Below are positions 1 through 11,299 of a stretch of DNA of 64,000 bases, one piece after another; positions within the stretch are counted from its first letter, which is position 1; the number at the start of each line of letters is the position of its first letter. The notes under the pieces were generated by a model. It searched no databases. It was not told the origin of the DNA and was given only the letters and a program-made list of their open reading frames with translations. Source of the stretch: CAHJXF01 sp038254545. Lineage in GTDB: Bacteria; Pseudomonadota; Gammaproteobacteria; Burkholderiales; Burkholderiaceae_D. Made by a program: the position numbers and the translations under genes. The DNA lies in NCBI GenBank assembly GCA_038254545.1, contig JBBSGB010000019.1, positions 1-64,000 of the forward strand. The letters run 5' to 3'.

Positions 1-1
1 C

Positions 2-826
2 TGCCACGGCGCTTCGATCCTGAGCCTGGGTGGCGTATCGACACACGACGCGAGCTTCGCCTACTTCGATTCGTTTGCGATCGAGTTCGTGGCGATGATC
101 TTCATGACGCTCGCCGCGCTCAACTTCGCGACGCACTTTCGTGCCTTCCGGCAACGCAGCCTATCGGCCTATGCGCGTTGTCCGGAAGCGCGCTGGACGT
201 TGAGCGCATTGGTGCTCGGCAGCCTGATCGTGGCGAGCTATCTGCTGCGCACCGGCACCTATTTCGAGCCGTGGACCGCGTTGCGCTACGCGTTCTTCAA
301 CACCGTGTCGGTCGCGACCACGGCGGGATTCGCCAGCACCGATTTCAGCATCTGGCCCGAGTTCGCGCCGGTCTTCATGCTGTTCCTGTCGTGCTTCTCG
401 GCAAGCGCCGGGTCGACCGGCGGCGGCATCAAGATGATCCGTGCGGTGCTGATGTTCAAGCAGACCGCGCGTGAGATGGTGCGCATCCTGCACCCGCGCG
501 TCGTCAACCCGTTGCGCCTGGGCAGCGAGATCGTCGACAACAAGGTCGTGTTCTCGATGCTGGCATTCATGCTGATTTACGGCGCGACCATCGTCAGCCT
601 GACGATCGCGATGCTGTTCACGGGGCTCGACGTGATCACTGCGTTCACTGCAGTGATTTCGTGCGTGAACAACGCGGGCCCCGGCATGAACCAGGTGGGC
701 CCGGCCACGACCTTCGCGGTTCTCAGCGACGCGCAGAGCTGGATCTGCATCGTGGCGATGATGCTCGGCCGGCTTGAACTATTCACGATTCTCGTACTCT
801 TCACTCCAGGATTCTGGCGAAAGTGA
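2..826 (+). CDS. trkH: Trk-type potassium uptake membrane subunit TrkH, C-terminal part (5' end outside window)
   Basis: The frame is open from the window edge, so the start is missing; 274 residues are present. TrkH is the inner-membrane, K+-conducting subunit of the Trk system and works with the cytoplasmic NAD-binding protein TrkA. The visible part begins inside the second pore loop (SLGGVSTHDASF), then has the third (VATTAGFASTDF), a GSTGGGIKMIR stretch and the fourth pore region ending in GRLELFTILVLF, with hydrophobic membrane segments between. This is the normal end of the family. trkA would be expected upstream, outside the window. The assignment is by family motifs; TrkH versus the close relative TrkG/KtrB is less sure. 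Confidence 0.9.
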   Translation, partial: CHGASILSLGGVSTHDASFAYFDSFAIEFVAMIFMTLAALNFATHFRAFRQRSLSAYARCPEARWTLSALVLGSLIVASYLLRTGTYFEPWTALRYAFFNTVSVATTAGFASTDFSIWPEFAPVFMLFLSCFSASAGSTGGGIKMIRAVLMFKQTAREMVRILHPRVVNPLRLGSEIVDNKVVFSMLAFMLIYGATIVSLTIAMLFTGLDVITAFTAVISCVNNAGPGMNQVGPATTFAVLSDAQSWICIVAMMLGRLELFTILVLFTPGFWRK

Positions 827-829
827 GTG

Positions 830-847
830 GTCGGCGCAGGTGCCGAC
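830..847 (+). terminator. Short hairpin just after trkH
   Basis: GTCGGC (830-835) and GCCGAC (842-847) form a 6-bp stem with a 6-base loop, starting four bases after the trkH stop codon. There is no T-run, so it may be only a 3'-end stabilising hairpin. Confidence 0.3.
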
Positions 848-897
848 GCTTGGCGCTTGAATCCGGTCGTTTGGCCCCGATCTTGCTTGATATTCAG

Positions 898-932
898 AAG
901 GCTCATGGCGCTTGTTTCGCTCGGTGAGCCTT
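898..932 (+). promoter_or_regulatory. Inverted repeat in the leader of the DUF3567 gene
   Basis: AAGGCTCA (898-905) and TGAGCCTT (925-932) are a perfect 8-bp inverted repeat with a 19-base loop, and GCG/CGC inside the loop can extend pairing. It ends about 8 bases before the ribosome-binding site GGAG of the next gene. It could be a leader hairpin affecting translation or an end-of-transcript hairpin; there is no T-run. Confidence 0.4.
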
Positions 933-949
933 CGCAATCGGAGGCATCG

Positions 950-1210
950 ATGAACATGATCTACAACAGCCCGAACTATTGCGTCGTCGAATTCGCCAGC
1001 TTCGCGGCAGGGGATGGGCGCGAAGAAAACGGTGGTTTCGAAATCATGGACAAGACCGCAAAACGCGAGATCTTCCTCGGAGGAGCGCTCGCCGATTCGT
1101 TTCGCAAGGAGGTCGCCACGCTGATCGACAGCGAGCCTTCGATCGAAGAAATCGACGAGTATCTTTCGCGTTTCGACTCGATGATGCAGCAGCCGCTGGT
1201 CCTGCACTGA
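950..1210 (+). CDS. DUF3567 family protein
   Basis: This 86-residue protein matches the short DUF3567 family of betaproteobacteria: it opens MNMIYNSPNYCVVEF, has the central phrase GFEIMDKTAKREIFLGGALA, and ends in DSMMQQPLVLH. I chose the ATG at 950 because it has GGAG seven bases upstream and gives the family's usual N-terminus; an in-frame extension to 827 runs through the leader hairpin and looks non-coding. The function of the family is unknown. The sequence predicts a soluble acidic cytoplasmic protein with no signal peptide. It sits alone between trkH and metH, each side carrying a hairpin, so it is probably its own transcript. Confidence 0.85.
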   Translation: MNMIYNSPNYCVVEFASFAAGDGREENGGFEIMDKTAKREIFLGGALADSFRKEVATLIDSEPSIEEIDEYLSRFDSMMQQPLVLH

Positions 1211-1226
1211 GATCGTGCGACGCGCT

Positions 1227-1247
1227 GCCGGCGCGCACCGCGCCGGC
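1227..1247 (+). terminator. GC-rich hairpin after the DUF3567 gene
   Basis: GCCGGCGCG (1227-1235) and CGCGCCGGC (1239-1247) pair perfectly over 9 bp with a 3-base loop, 17 bases after the DUF3567 stop. There is no following T-run, so termination is inferred only from position and stem strength. Confidence 0.45.
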
Positions 1248-1349
1248 GCCGGCTATGCCCATCCGCGTTAAAATTGTCGACACCTGACGATTCCTGTCTC
1301 GTCCGGGGCGCTCGATCGATCGCCATCGCTGCATTCACCGGAGTCCATC

Positions 1350-2417
1350 ATGTCCATCGACGCCGCCGCCGTACTGCCGGGTCTTCTGGAACGTCGCGTC
1401 CTGATCATCGATGGCGCCATGGGCACGATGATCCAGCGCTACAAGCTCGATGAAGCGGGCTATCGCGGCGCGCGCTTCGCGGACTTTATCGCGGACTCGG
1501 CAGCCTCCGGTGCCGAGTTGCACCTGAAGGGCAACAACGAATTGCTGTCACTGACGCAGCCGCAGGTGATCCGCGAGATCCACGAGCTATATCTCGCGGC
1601 CGGCGCCGACCTGATCGAGACCAACACGTTCGGTGCGACCAGGATCGCGCAGGCCGACTACCGCATGGAGGATCTCGCCTACGAGATGAACCTGGAATCG
1701 GCGCGCATCGCCAAGGCCGCGTGCGAAAAATATTCGACCCCCGACAAGCCGCGCTTCGTCGTGGGCGCGCTCGGCCCCACGCCCAAGACCGCGTCGATCT
1801 CATCGGATGTCAACGATCCGGGCGCGCGCAACGTGACCTTCGAAGATCTTCGCGACGCCTACTACGAGCAGGTACGCGGCCTCGTCGAGGGCGGCGCCGA
1901 CCTGTTGATCGTCGAGACGATCTTCGACACGCTCAATGCCAAGGCCGCTCTGTTCGCGATCGATCAGTACTACGAAGACACAGGTCACGCACGGCTGCCG
2001 CTGATGATCTCGGGCACCGTCACCGACGCCTCGGGCCGCATTCTTTCCGGCCAGACCGTCGAAGCGTTCTGGAACTCGGTGCGCCACGCCGAACCGCTGT
2101 CGATCGGCCTGAATTGCGCGCTCGGCGCCGCGTTGATGCGGCCTTACATTGCCGAGCTCTCGCGCATCGCAGAGACCTGGGTGAGCGTCTATCCGAATGC
2201 CGGACTGCCCAATCCGATGAGCGAGACCGGCTTCGACGAGACGCCGCTGATCACGTCGTCGCTGGTGAAGGAATTCGCGGAGTCCGGCTTCATCAATCTG
2301 GCCGGCGGCTGTTGCGGGACGACGCCGGAGCACATCGCGGCGATCGCGACCGTACTCGAGGACATTGCACCGAGACGCATTCCATCGATGTCGAGCGCTA
2401 TGCCGCTGGCTGCCTGA
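1350..2417 (+). CDS. metH1: Methionine synthase, homocysteine-binding module (split MetH, part 1)
   Basis: The 355-residue product corresponds to the N-terminal homocysteine S-methyltransferase barrel of cobalamin-dependent methionine synthase. It shows the opening GAMGTMIQ, GADLIETNTFGA, and the zinc ligands Cys256 (GLNCALGA) and Cys321-Cys322 (GGCCGTT) that bind and activate homocysteine. In enterobacteria this module is fused to the rest of MetH; here the frame ends cleanly after the barrel and the folate, B12 and reactivation modules are the next gene. Such a split is common in Burkholderiales, so this is not a broken gene. The ATG is the first codon of the conserved region. Confidence 0.95.
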   Translation: MSIDAAAVLPGLLERRVLIIDGAMGTMIQRYKLDEAGYRGARFADFIADSAASGAELHLKGNNELLSLTQPQVIREIHELYLAAGADLIETNTFGATRIAQADYRMEDLAYEMNLESARIAKAACEKYSTPDKPRFVVGALGPTPKTASISSDVNDPGARNVTFEDLRDAYYEQVRGLVEGGADLLIVETIFDTLNAKAALFAIDQYYEDTGHARLPLMISGTVTDASGRILSGQTVEAFWNSVRHAEPLSIGLNCALGAALMRPYIAELSRIAETWVSVYPNAGLPNPMSETGFDETPLITSSLVKEFAESGFINLAGGCCGTTPEHIAAIATVLEDIAPRRIPSMSSAMPLAA

Positions 2418-2442
2418 TCCCTTTCCATCTCGTTGCCCGCTT

Positions 2443-2474
2443 TCGCGCCCCCTCCGTGGGGCGCGAGCGTTTTT
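2443..2474 (+). terminator. Intrinsic terminator-like hairpin between metH1 and metH2
   Basis: TCGCGCCCC (2443-2451) pairs perfectly with GGGGCGCGA (2458-2466) around a 6-base loop, followed by GCG and five T residues (2470-2474). The T-run ends 9 bases before the metH2 ATG at 2484. By shape it is a good intrinsic terminator or attenuator, placed so that it would control how much of the metH1 transcript continues into metH2. Confidence 0.75.
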
Positions 2475-2483
2475 CCGGCCCAC

Positions 2484-5234
<2,751 letters not shown>

Positions 5235-5285
5235 CGCGGCGCTGCCTGCGCCTCGACATCCATCTCGCCTCTCGCACCGCTCATC

Positions 5286-6188
5286 ATGTCCGTCATCCTG
5301 CAGGTGGAGCACACCACGACCTATCGCTACGCGAGGCCGGTGACGTTCGGCGAGCATCGCGTGATGTTCCGCCCGCGCTCGGGTTACGACGTGCAGGTGC
5401 TCGACCTGTCTCTGGACGTGACGCCAGAGTCCGACATCCGCTGGGTGCACGACGCCTTCTCCAACGGCGTCACGCTGGTCACGCCGCGCACGTCGGCGGA
5501 CGAATTGCGCATGGTCGCACGCTTCACGATCGAGCATTTCGGAGCGAGCGGTCTCGAGTCCCCGCTCGCGCCGCACGCGCGCTTCTATCCGTTCGCGTAC
5601 AGCGCCGAAGAGCGCATCGACCTGGGCGCCTTGCTCGTTCCCCAGCACGGCGACCCCGACGGCCGTGTGACCGCCTGGGCCAACATGTTCATCCCCTCGA
5701 TCGGCAACATCCCCACGCGACGCATGCTGCAGGACATCACCGAGACCATCAAAGGCGATTTCACCTATGCCGCGCGCGACACCGAGGGCACGCAGTCGCC
5801 CACCGAGACGCTGGGCCTGCGCGCGGGTTCGTGCCGCGACTTCGCGCTGTTGATGATCGAAGCGGTGCGCCGTCTCGGCTTCGCCGCGCGCTTCGTGTCG
5901 GGCTATATCTACGATCCTTCGATCGATGGACAGGCCAGCGGCGTGGTCGGTGGCGGCGCCACGCACGCGTGGGTCGAGGTCTATGTTCCGGGTGCGGGCT
6001 GGCTGACGTTCGACCCGACCAATCGGCTCTACGGCGGCACCGATCTGATCCGCGTCGCCGTCACGCGCGATGCCTTCCAGGCCGCACCGATCCAGGGTTC
6101 GTTCACCGGCCGCGTCGGCGACTTTCTGGGCATGTTCATCGACGTGAAGGTACGCCGCGTCTCGGACCCGATCGTTCCTGGCACGTGA
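5286..6188 (+). CDS. Transglutaminase-like family protein
   Basis: The 300-residue protein has the bacterial transglutaminase N-terminal beta domain (opening VEHTTTYRYARPVTFGEHR) followed by the papain-fold core. The catalytic triad is visible: Cys183 in AGSCRDFA, His227 in THAWVEVY and Asp243 in WLTFDPTN. Members are cysteine hydrolases or amide transferases, often linked to peptidases or peptide-ligase systems; the substrate here is unknown. There is no signal peptide, so it is probably cytoplasmic. It lies 51 bases after metH2 and its stop overlaps possible starts of the next gene, suggesting joint transcription with that winged-helix protein. Family assignment is firm, role is not. Confidence 0.88.
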   Translation: MSVILQVEHTTTYRYARPVTFGEHRVMFRPRSGYDVQVLDLSLDVTPESDIRWVHDAFSNGVTLVTPRTSADELRMVARFTIEHFGASGLESPLAPHARFYPFAYSAEERIDLGALLVPQHGDPDGRVTAWANMFIPSIGNIPTRRMLQDITETIKGDFTYAARDTEGTQSPTETLGLRAGSCRDFALLMIEAVRRLGFAARFVSGYIYDPSIDGQASGVVGGGATHAWVEVYVPGAGWLTFDPTNRLYGGTDLIRVAVTRDAFQAAPIQGSFTGRVGDFLGMFIDVKVRRVSDPIVPGT

Positions 6189-6199
6189 GCGTGCATCGA

Positions 6200-7390
6200 A
6201 TGCACACGACGGCCGACCTGCGCCGTGCGGCGATCGCCCGCACCTTCTTTCCGCAGACCGACCTGAGCTCGGCGATCGCGCGCCTGGGCTTCGTGCAGGC
6301 CGATCCGATCCGTGCACCGGCCCGCGCGCAGGACCTGATCCTGCGTCATCGCGTGATCGACTACCGTGCCGGCGATCTCGAAGCTGCGTATCCATCGCTG
6401 CCGGTGTTCGAGGACATGCTGCATGTCTATGGCTTCGTGCATCGCATGCATCGCGGCCTGCTGTATCCGCGGCGTGTCGGGAGGCGCTGGCATGTCGAGG
6501 ACGAGCATCCGCATCTGCGCCGCGCGATTCTCGATCATCTCGAAACGCACGGCGCGAGTCATCCGCGTGAGATCGGCGCGGCTCTTCTCGCACGGCATCC
6601 GCGCGCCTCGATCGTCAACGCGTGGGGCGGATCGTCGAATGCGACGACACGCATGCTCGAAGTCTTGCATTACCGCGGCCTTCTGCATGTCGCGCGTCGC
6701 GAGCGTGGCATTCGCATCTACGAGGTTTCTGCGCGTGCCCTTCCAAGCACAGCGACTGGCCCCGAGCCGCCGTTCGAACGACCCCGGACCCTGACGCCAC
6801 AGCGCCGCGCCGATGGACTGATCCATTTGCTCGTGTCGCTCTACGCACCGTTGCCGAAGTCGAGTCTGATCCAGCTCGTCGGCATGCTCGACGATCGCGC
6901 CGTCCCTCGGGTTGAATTGCACGACCGGGTTGCGTCGCTGCTGCGTCGAGGCGCATTGCAATCGGGCGTGGTGGATGGCGTCACCTATGTATGGTCCGCG
7001 CATGGCGACCCGGAACCTGAACACGACGAACGCGTGCGTGAACCCATCGTGCGGTTCCTCGCGCCTTTCGATCCGCTGGTGTGGGATCGCCGCCGCTTCC
7101 GGCACCTATGGGGTTGGGACTATCGCTTCGAGGCCTACACGCCGCCGCACAAGCGCCGGCTGGGCTATTACGCCATGCCGATGCTGTGGGACGCCGAGGG
7201 CGATGCGCAGGTGATCGGCTGGGTGAACGTATCGACGCGCATGCCGATGCGAGCTTCGTCACGCGACGGATCGGTTCGCGTCGAGGTCGAGCCGGGGTAC
7301 GTCGCGAAGCGACCGCGCACGGTCGCGTTCAGGCGCGCGATGGACGCCGAAGTCGAGCGCCTCGAACGATTTCTGGTCGGCGCCGATTGA
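6200..7390 (+). CDS. Winged-helix protein of the YcaQ / crosslink-repair glycosylase type
   Basis: The 396-residue product begins LRRAAIARTFF and contains LGFVQADPIRAPARAQDLILRHR, the signature region of the YcaQ-like winged-helix family (HTH_42). The E. coli member YcaQ is a DNA glycosylase that unhooks interstrand crosslinks, so a DNA-repair role is a reasonable inference. I chose the ATG at 6200 because family members start only a few residues before LRR; GTG codons at 6185 and 6191 are alternatives, and 6185 would overlap the previous stop as GTGA. No strong ribosome-binding site supports any of the three. It runs convergent to the following DUF1840 gene with a 19-base gap. Confidence 0.75.
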   Translation: MHTTADLRRAAIARTFFPQTDLSSAIARLGFVQADPIRAPARAQDLILRHRVIDYRAGDLEAAYPSLPVFEDMLHVYGFVHRMHRGLLYPRRVGRRWHVEDEHPHLRRAILDHLETHGASHPREIGAALLARHPRASIVNAWGGSSNATTRMLEVLHYRGLLHVARRERGIRIYEVSARALPSTATGPEPPFERPRTLTPQRRADGLIHLLVSLYAPLPKSSLIQLVGMLDDRAVPRVELHDRVASLLRRGALQSGVVDGVTYVWSAHGDPEPEHDERVREPIVRFLAPFDPLVWDRRRFRHLWGWDYRFEAYTPPHKRRLGYYAMPMLWDAEGDAQVIGWVNVSTRMPMRASSRDGSVRVEVEPGYVAKRPRTVAFRRAMDAEVERLERFLVGAD

Positions 7391-7409
7391 TGCGCCGTGC
7401 GCCTATCTT

Positions 7410-7742
7410 TCACACGCCCCACATCACGTCCGCATTCGCGTCGCACGATTCGCGCAGCATTTCGCGGATCGGCCACGCACGCTGATCGATGCGGATCGCT
7501 TCTGGATGCGCGTCGCGCTCCGAGTGATGCAGCGCGGCCGAGCCATTGTGACGCAGCATCTCGTCATGCTTCTTGCCCGCTTCGATCGCGGCGTCGAGCC
7601 GTGCGAGCGCGTCGGGGACTTCCGCGGCCGTGATCACGCCGCGTTCGCCGAGATGCTTGCCCAGCACCCCGAGAATGTATTTCGCGGTATCGACCAGCAT
7701 CGTGACGTCGGCGCTGGCGCGGGATTTGAACGTGATCAGCAT
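7410..7742 (-). CDS. DUF1840 family protein (copy 1)
   Basis: This 110-residue protein has the DUF1840 hallmarks: MLITFKS at the start, a helix with ILGVLGKHL, GVITAAEVPDALARLDAAI in the middle and the C-terminal RAWPIREMLRES...DVMWGV. Function is unknown. The start is well supported: AAAGGAG lies 7 bases upstream on the minus strand. A paralogue lies on the same strand at 11720-12049. The middle of this copy is His/Asp-rich (HNGSAALHHSERDAH) where the other copy has a Ser/Lys/Asp linker, so the two differ mainly in the linker. Confidence 0.85.
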   Translation of the reverse strand: MLITFKSRASADVTMLVDTAKYILGVLGKHLGERGVITAAEVPDALARLDAAIEAGKKHDEMLRHNGSAALHHSERDAHPEAIRIDQRAWPIREMLRESCDANADVMWGV

Positions 7743-7787
7743 GGCATCTCCTTTCCGGTGATCGAAATTGTTGCGACGTCGTGTTGC

Positions 7788-8270
7788 TCATTCGCGCCCG
7801 GCGTCGCGTTTCTCGTACATCGGGTCCGGTCCGTTCTGCGTCTGTCTGACGACACCCGCGGGATCGAACATCACGTGAAACAGTGAATCCCAGGTCTCGT
7901 TCTCGCGATAGCGATACGACCAGACCTCGTAATGCAGGGTGCGCGAGACCTCGGCGGGCGTGCCGAAGTGCGTGAGCACGTCGTGCTTGTTCCACTCGCC
8001 GACCTTGATGGTCGCGAAGTGTTCGGTGTTCAGCAACGGTTCCACCGACAGCACGCGGCCTTGTGCGTCGAGGTGCGCGGCCGAGGCGCGTTGCCCGAGG
8101 GGCGCGCTCGAATAGATCAGCACGTCGCCGTCGGGGTCGTGCCGCATCGCGGCCGGCGCCCCGAAGCGCGCGTCAAGGTCCTGCCGCGTCATGCCCACCC
8201 GCAACAAGTCGGGATGCGCGCAGGCGGCGAGCAGCGACAGGACTGCTGCGGCGGTGATGTTTCGAAACAT
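7788..8270 (-). CDS. Small outer-membrane lipoprotein of the SmpA/OmlA (BamE-like) type
   Basis: The 160-residue protein has a short hydrophobic leader ending LSLLAAC, giving lipidated Cys17. The mature part has two copies of the BamE-like pattern: GMTRQDLDARFGAPAAM and KHDVLTHFGTPAEV, each followed by a strand (DVLIYSSAP; YEVWSYRYR). BamE is a lipoprotein of the beta-barrel assembly machine, but this one is longer and has the fold apparently doubled, so I do not call it bamE. I chose the ATG at 8270 rather than 8294 because it gives a proper signal peptide. It lies 45 bases upstream of DUF1840 copy 1 on the same strand. Confidence 0.75.
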   Translation of the reverse strand: MFRNITAAAVLSLLAACAHPDLLRVGMTRQDLDARFGAPAAMRHDPDGDVLIYSSAPLGQRASAAHLDAQGRVLSVEPLLNTEHFATIKVGEWNKHDVLTHFGTPAEVSRTLHYEVWSYRYRENETWDSLFHVMFDPAGVVRQTQNGPDPMYEKRDAGRE

Positions 8271-8358
8271 GTTGATGGTCCCTCCTGCGTACATTCGAGG
8301 AATATGGCGTCGTCGAGGAAGGTCTGACCGGTCAAAAAGGCAAAAGCTCCGCGCATGG

Positions 8359-11076
8359 TCAAGTAGCGCCCGGCTTCAGCTTGTCGAGTGCGAGGAAGCG
8401 CCACAACGCGTCCGTGGTGGCCGAGGCCGCGTTGTCCTTCAGGCCGAACACGGTGCGACCGATGGTGACGCCGAGCCGGCGATAGCTTTCCCATTGCGCC
8501 TCGTCGAAGAATTGCTGCGCGGTCGATTCGTTGGGAAAGGTCGGATGCGATGCCGCGTACTGCAGAACGTCCAGCGGAGTGCCGCTGATCACGCGAGGTT
8601 TCAACACGACGATGCGACCGGTGAGTCTGCGTTCTTGCGTATCCCGATCGGTCTTGAACACGTCGATCAGCATGGCGCACCTTTTCGACGCCGGGTGGCC
8701 GACCAGGTCGTTGGGTCGCCCGAAGATGCGTCCGAGATAGGGCTCGTCGCAGATCGCCTGATTGATCGTCAACTCGAGGCCGAAGTCGATGCGGGCCAAT
8801 CGCACGAGGTTCGCGAGATCGTCGAAACGCCCGTCGACATCGGCGCCGTTGTCGCATGCCACGATGAAAGCGACCTCGCGCTCAGGCCGCAGCAGTTCGT
8901 AGATGCCGGTGTTATCGAAGTGTCCGCCGTCGGAAAGGTATTGCCAGCGACGGCGCATGCCGTGGAATTGGGCGGTGAGTTCGCAGAATAGGTAGTACTG
9001 CGTGGCGAACACGTGCTCCAGGCTCCATCCGAGCCACTTGCGTTCCTTGCGATCCGCGGTCTTTTCTGCGGCCGTCCATTGGCACGACCGCCACCACGTG
9101 CCCAGGCGTACATTGGCCAGCCCGAGAAGCAGAGAAAGGCCGCGCGTCGTGGTGCGCCCGAGGCCGGTCCCGACCGCAGCCCCCGAGGCGCCGACCCATT
9201 GCCCGACGGTCGGTATGCGCGCGATCGACGACGACGCGTTTGCGTCAGGCGCGAAAGCATGAAAATCGCCGTCGATCGAAAAGCCGCAGGGCACTACCGC
9301 CAAGGGTAACCCCTTGCGGTCGCGCTGAACCAGTTGCTCGTTCGAATCGGTGGTCTGGTTGACGGTGACGTTGATGACATGCAAAGGCGCGAGCACTTCG
9401 GGCGCGTAATAGTCTTCATGCTCGATCTGATCGGATCGCAGCGGCTCGGCAACGCTGCCGCCCACGACCGACCTGACCCCTTCGGAACGTTTGCGCGCCT
9501 CCAGTCGTTCACCGTTGGACGCGCCCAGATACGCGCGCGTCAGCCGCGCACCGTAGATCGACTGCAACGACGAGAGATTGATGAACGCCGGAAAGTAGCC
9601 GATCACCATCGCCATCGCCGCGGTGACCGAGGCGATCGCGAGCAAAAGGAAGACCGATGTCCAATCGAGCCCTGCGAGCGCCGCTGTCGTGCCCACCCAC
9701 ATCATCCAGTTGATCAGGATCGCCCAGATCACGATCAGCGCGAGCCCGATCACGAACGCGCCGATACCCGCAACCCAATCGATGGGCAACTTGCGCCACC
9801 AGCTCACGCCGCTTTTCTGGTCGAACAACACGGACAGGTGGCGCACGCTCCAGATCGCCGCGGCCAGCAACGCTGTCGATACGGCCGAACCGGACAGCGC
9901 CGCGCTGCTCGCCTGCAACTTGTCGTAGAGCATCAGGGCCAGGGAATCGGCGAGTGCGAACAGGAAGACGATCGCGGCAACCTTCATCGACAGCGCGAGG
10001 CGGCGGGTCAGCACCACTCGATGCGCGGTGACCGAGCAACCGCGCCAGGTCGCGACATAGACGAGAAAGCCGAGCAGCGCCTGGATGCCGAGGGCAAAAA
10101 AGAAATCCGCGAACGCGCGATATCGTTCGAAGATGCCGGCCCAGGCAACCCCTCCCGCCAAGACGAATCCAAGCAGGAAGTCGCCCCACGCCGCGAACGA
10201 GTATCCGGTCGGGATCTCGCTATCGGACTTGCTTGGGTCCGCGTGCGCAAGCCAGAAGGCAACCCCCACCGGAAACGACCACAGCACCACGACAGCGCCG
10301 CCGATGCCCCAGATCAGGCCCGATGCGATCGACGACGACAGCGCATTGCTCAACTCGAAAAATCCCAGCACCCTTTCATCGCGAAACATCAGCACCAAGA
10401 GAGCCCGCATCAGCATCAGTGCCGCAAGCACGGCCACGATTGCGGTCGCAAGCACATACTGGATCGCGAGCCAATTACGAATCGCAAGCGCTCCTGCATA
10501 AACCATATCGCCCGCGCCCGTAGGCGCGAGGTATCGACCGTTCTCCCGAAGCCACGCCAGCGGTTGCCGATCCGACCGGACGCCCTTCATGGCCTGGATG
10601 CGCGTGCGGCTCGGAGGCTCGTCGGCCATGACCTCATAGGCGAGCTGCGCCGCGTCGCGCGAAGCTTGTGGGCGCGACAACGTGCAAACGCCTTCGATGC
10701 GCCCAGGTATGAACATGCTGCAGAAGAACGCGCCCACGTATCCTCCGCCGCTGACGGTCGAGAGATAGTCGAAGCGTGCGAGCAGATTCGACAGGTAGCG
10801 GTCGGGCTTGCCCACGTCGCGAGTGTCGGTCGAGACGTCCCCGGCAGGCTCGGTCGCCGTCCCCGGCTTTGCAACGCCGCTCGAAGCGACGGACACCTCG
10901 TTCAAGGCTTGCATGACGCCGAGCGCGAACGTCGCGCTGCGAATGCCGCCGCCCGACAGCGCCAGCGCGAACGTCGGCACACCCTCCGGGTCGGCGGTCG
11001 CGAGGGCGCGGCGTCGTGCCTGCACGCGCTCGGCTTCGTCGGCGAATGAAGGCGTGCCTTCCGATAGACGCGTCAT
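8359..11076 (-). CDS. Patatin-like phospholipase with an inserted multi-span membrane region
   Basis: With ATG at 11076 (GGGAGGA seven bases upstream) the product has 905 residues. The patatin oxyanion motif SGGGIRSATFALG is at 41-53, the nucleophile Ser109 is in STVSGGGY, and the catalytic Asp716 is in LSDGGHFDNTG. Between Ser and Asp, roughly residues 190-560, are about eight or nine hydrophobic membrane segments, for example LATAIVAVLAALMLMRALL and FVIGLALIVIWAILINWMM. The enzyme should be a membrane-embedded lipid acyl hydrolase. The nucleophile elbow reads TVSGG, so the first Gly of GxSxG is Thr. There is no signal peptide. Substrate and role are unknown. Confidence 0.85.
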   Translation of the reverse strand: MTRLSEGTPSFADEAERVQARRRALATADPEGVPTFALALSGGGIRSATFALGVMQALNEVSVASSGVAKPGTATEPAGDVSTDTRDVGKPDRYLSNLLARFDYLSTVSGGGYVGAFFCSMFIPGRIEGVCTLSRPQASRDAAQLAYEVMADEPPSRTRIQAMKGVRSDRQPLAWLRENGRYLAPTGAGDMVYAGALAIRNWLAIQYVLATAIVAVLAALMLMRALLVLMFRDERVLGFFELSNALSSSIASGLIWGIGGAVVVLWSFPVGVAFWLAHADPSKSDSEIPTGYSFAAWGDFLLGFVLAGGVAWAGIFERYRAFADFFFALGIQALLGFLVYVATWRGCSVTAHRVVLTRRLALSMKVAAIVFLFALADSLALMLYDKLQASSAALSGSAVSTALLAAAIWSVRHLSVLFDQKSGVSWWRKLPIDWVAGIGAFVIGLALIVIWAILINWMMWVGTTAALAGLDWTSVFLLLAIASVTAAMAMVIGYFPAFINLSSLQSIYGARLTRAYLGASNGERLEARKRSEGVRSVVGGSVAEPLRSDQIEHEDYYAPEVLAPLHVINVTVNQTTDSNEQLVQRDRKGLPLAVVPCGFSIDGDFHAFAPDANASSSIARIPTVGQWVGASGAAVGTGLGRTTTRGLSLLLGLANVRLGTWWRSCQWTAAEKTADRKERKWLGWSLEHVFATQYYLFCELTAQFHGMRRRWQYLSDGGHFDNTGIYELLRPEREVAFIVACDNGADVDGRFDDLANLVRLARIDFGLELTINQAICDEPYLGRIFGRPNDLVGHPASKRCAMLIDVFKTDRDTQERRLTGRIVVLKPRVISGTPLDVLQYAASHPTFPNESTAQQFFDEAQWESYRRLGVTIGRTVFGLKDNAASATTDALWRFLALDKLKPGAT

Positions 11077-11222
11077 GCCGTTCCTCCCTGAACGATTCGC
11101 ATCGGCGGCGCCGTCCGGTTCTCGATCCGGGCTGGCGGGTCGGGTCTTTCTATCCCCGCACCGGGCTTTTTGCAACAATCGTCAGTCGATCGCGGATAGG
11201 GGATCGGCTTTCGGGCCGTAGC

Positions 11223-11238
11223 GCATCGCATGCGATGC
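11223..11238. promoter_or_regulatory. Perfect 16-bp palindrome between divergent genes
   Basis: GCATCGCA at 11223-11230 is followed directly by its reverse complement TGCGATGC at 11231-11238. It lies in the gap between the patatin gene (minus) and the DUF2177 gene (plus), where an operator could sit. No regulator is identified and such palindromes also occur by chance in GC-rich DNA. Confidence 0.3.
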
Positions 11239-11299
11239 ACGCACAATCGCGCGGTTGTCGCGTGCCGCCCACCCGTTCGTATTTCACCCGGGAGATTCG

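Noticed and set aside
1211..1349. Cobalamin or S-adenosylhomocysteine riboswitch before metH1
   Set aside because: I looked for a B12-box-like or SAH-type core and saw none; only the GC-rich hairpin at 1227-1247 is visible.
5831..6199. Upstream extension of the winged-helix protein
   Set aside because: It overlaps the transglutaminase catalytic region and its translation is Arg-rich shadow; the family starts near 6200.
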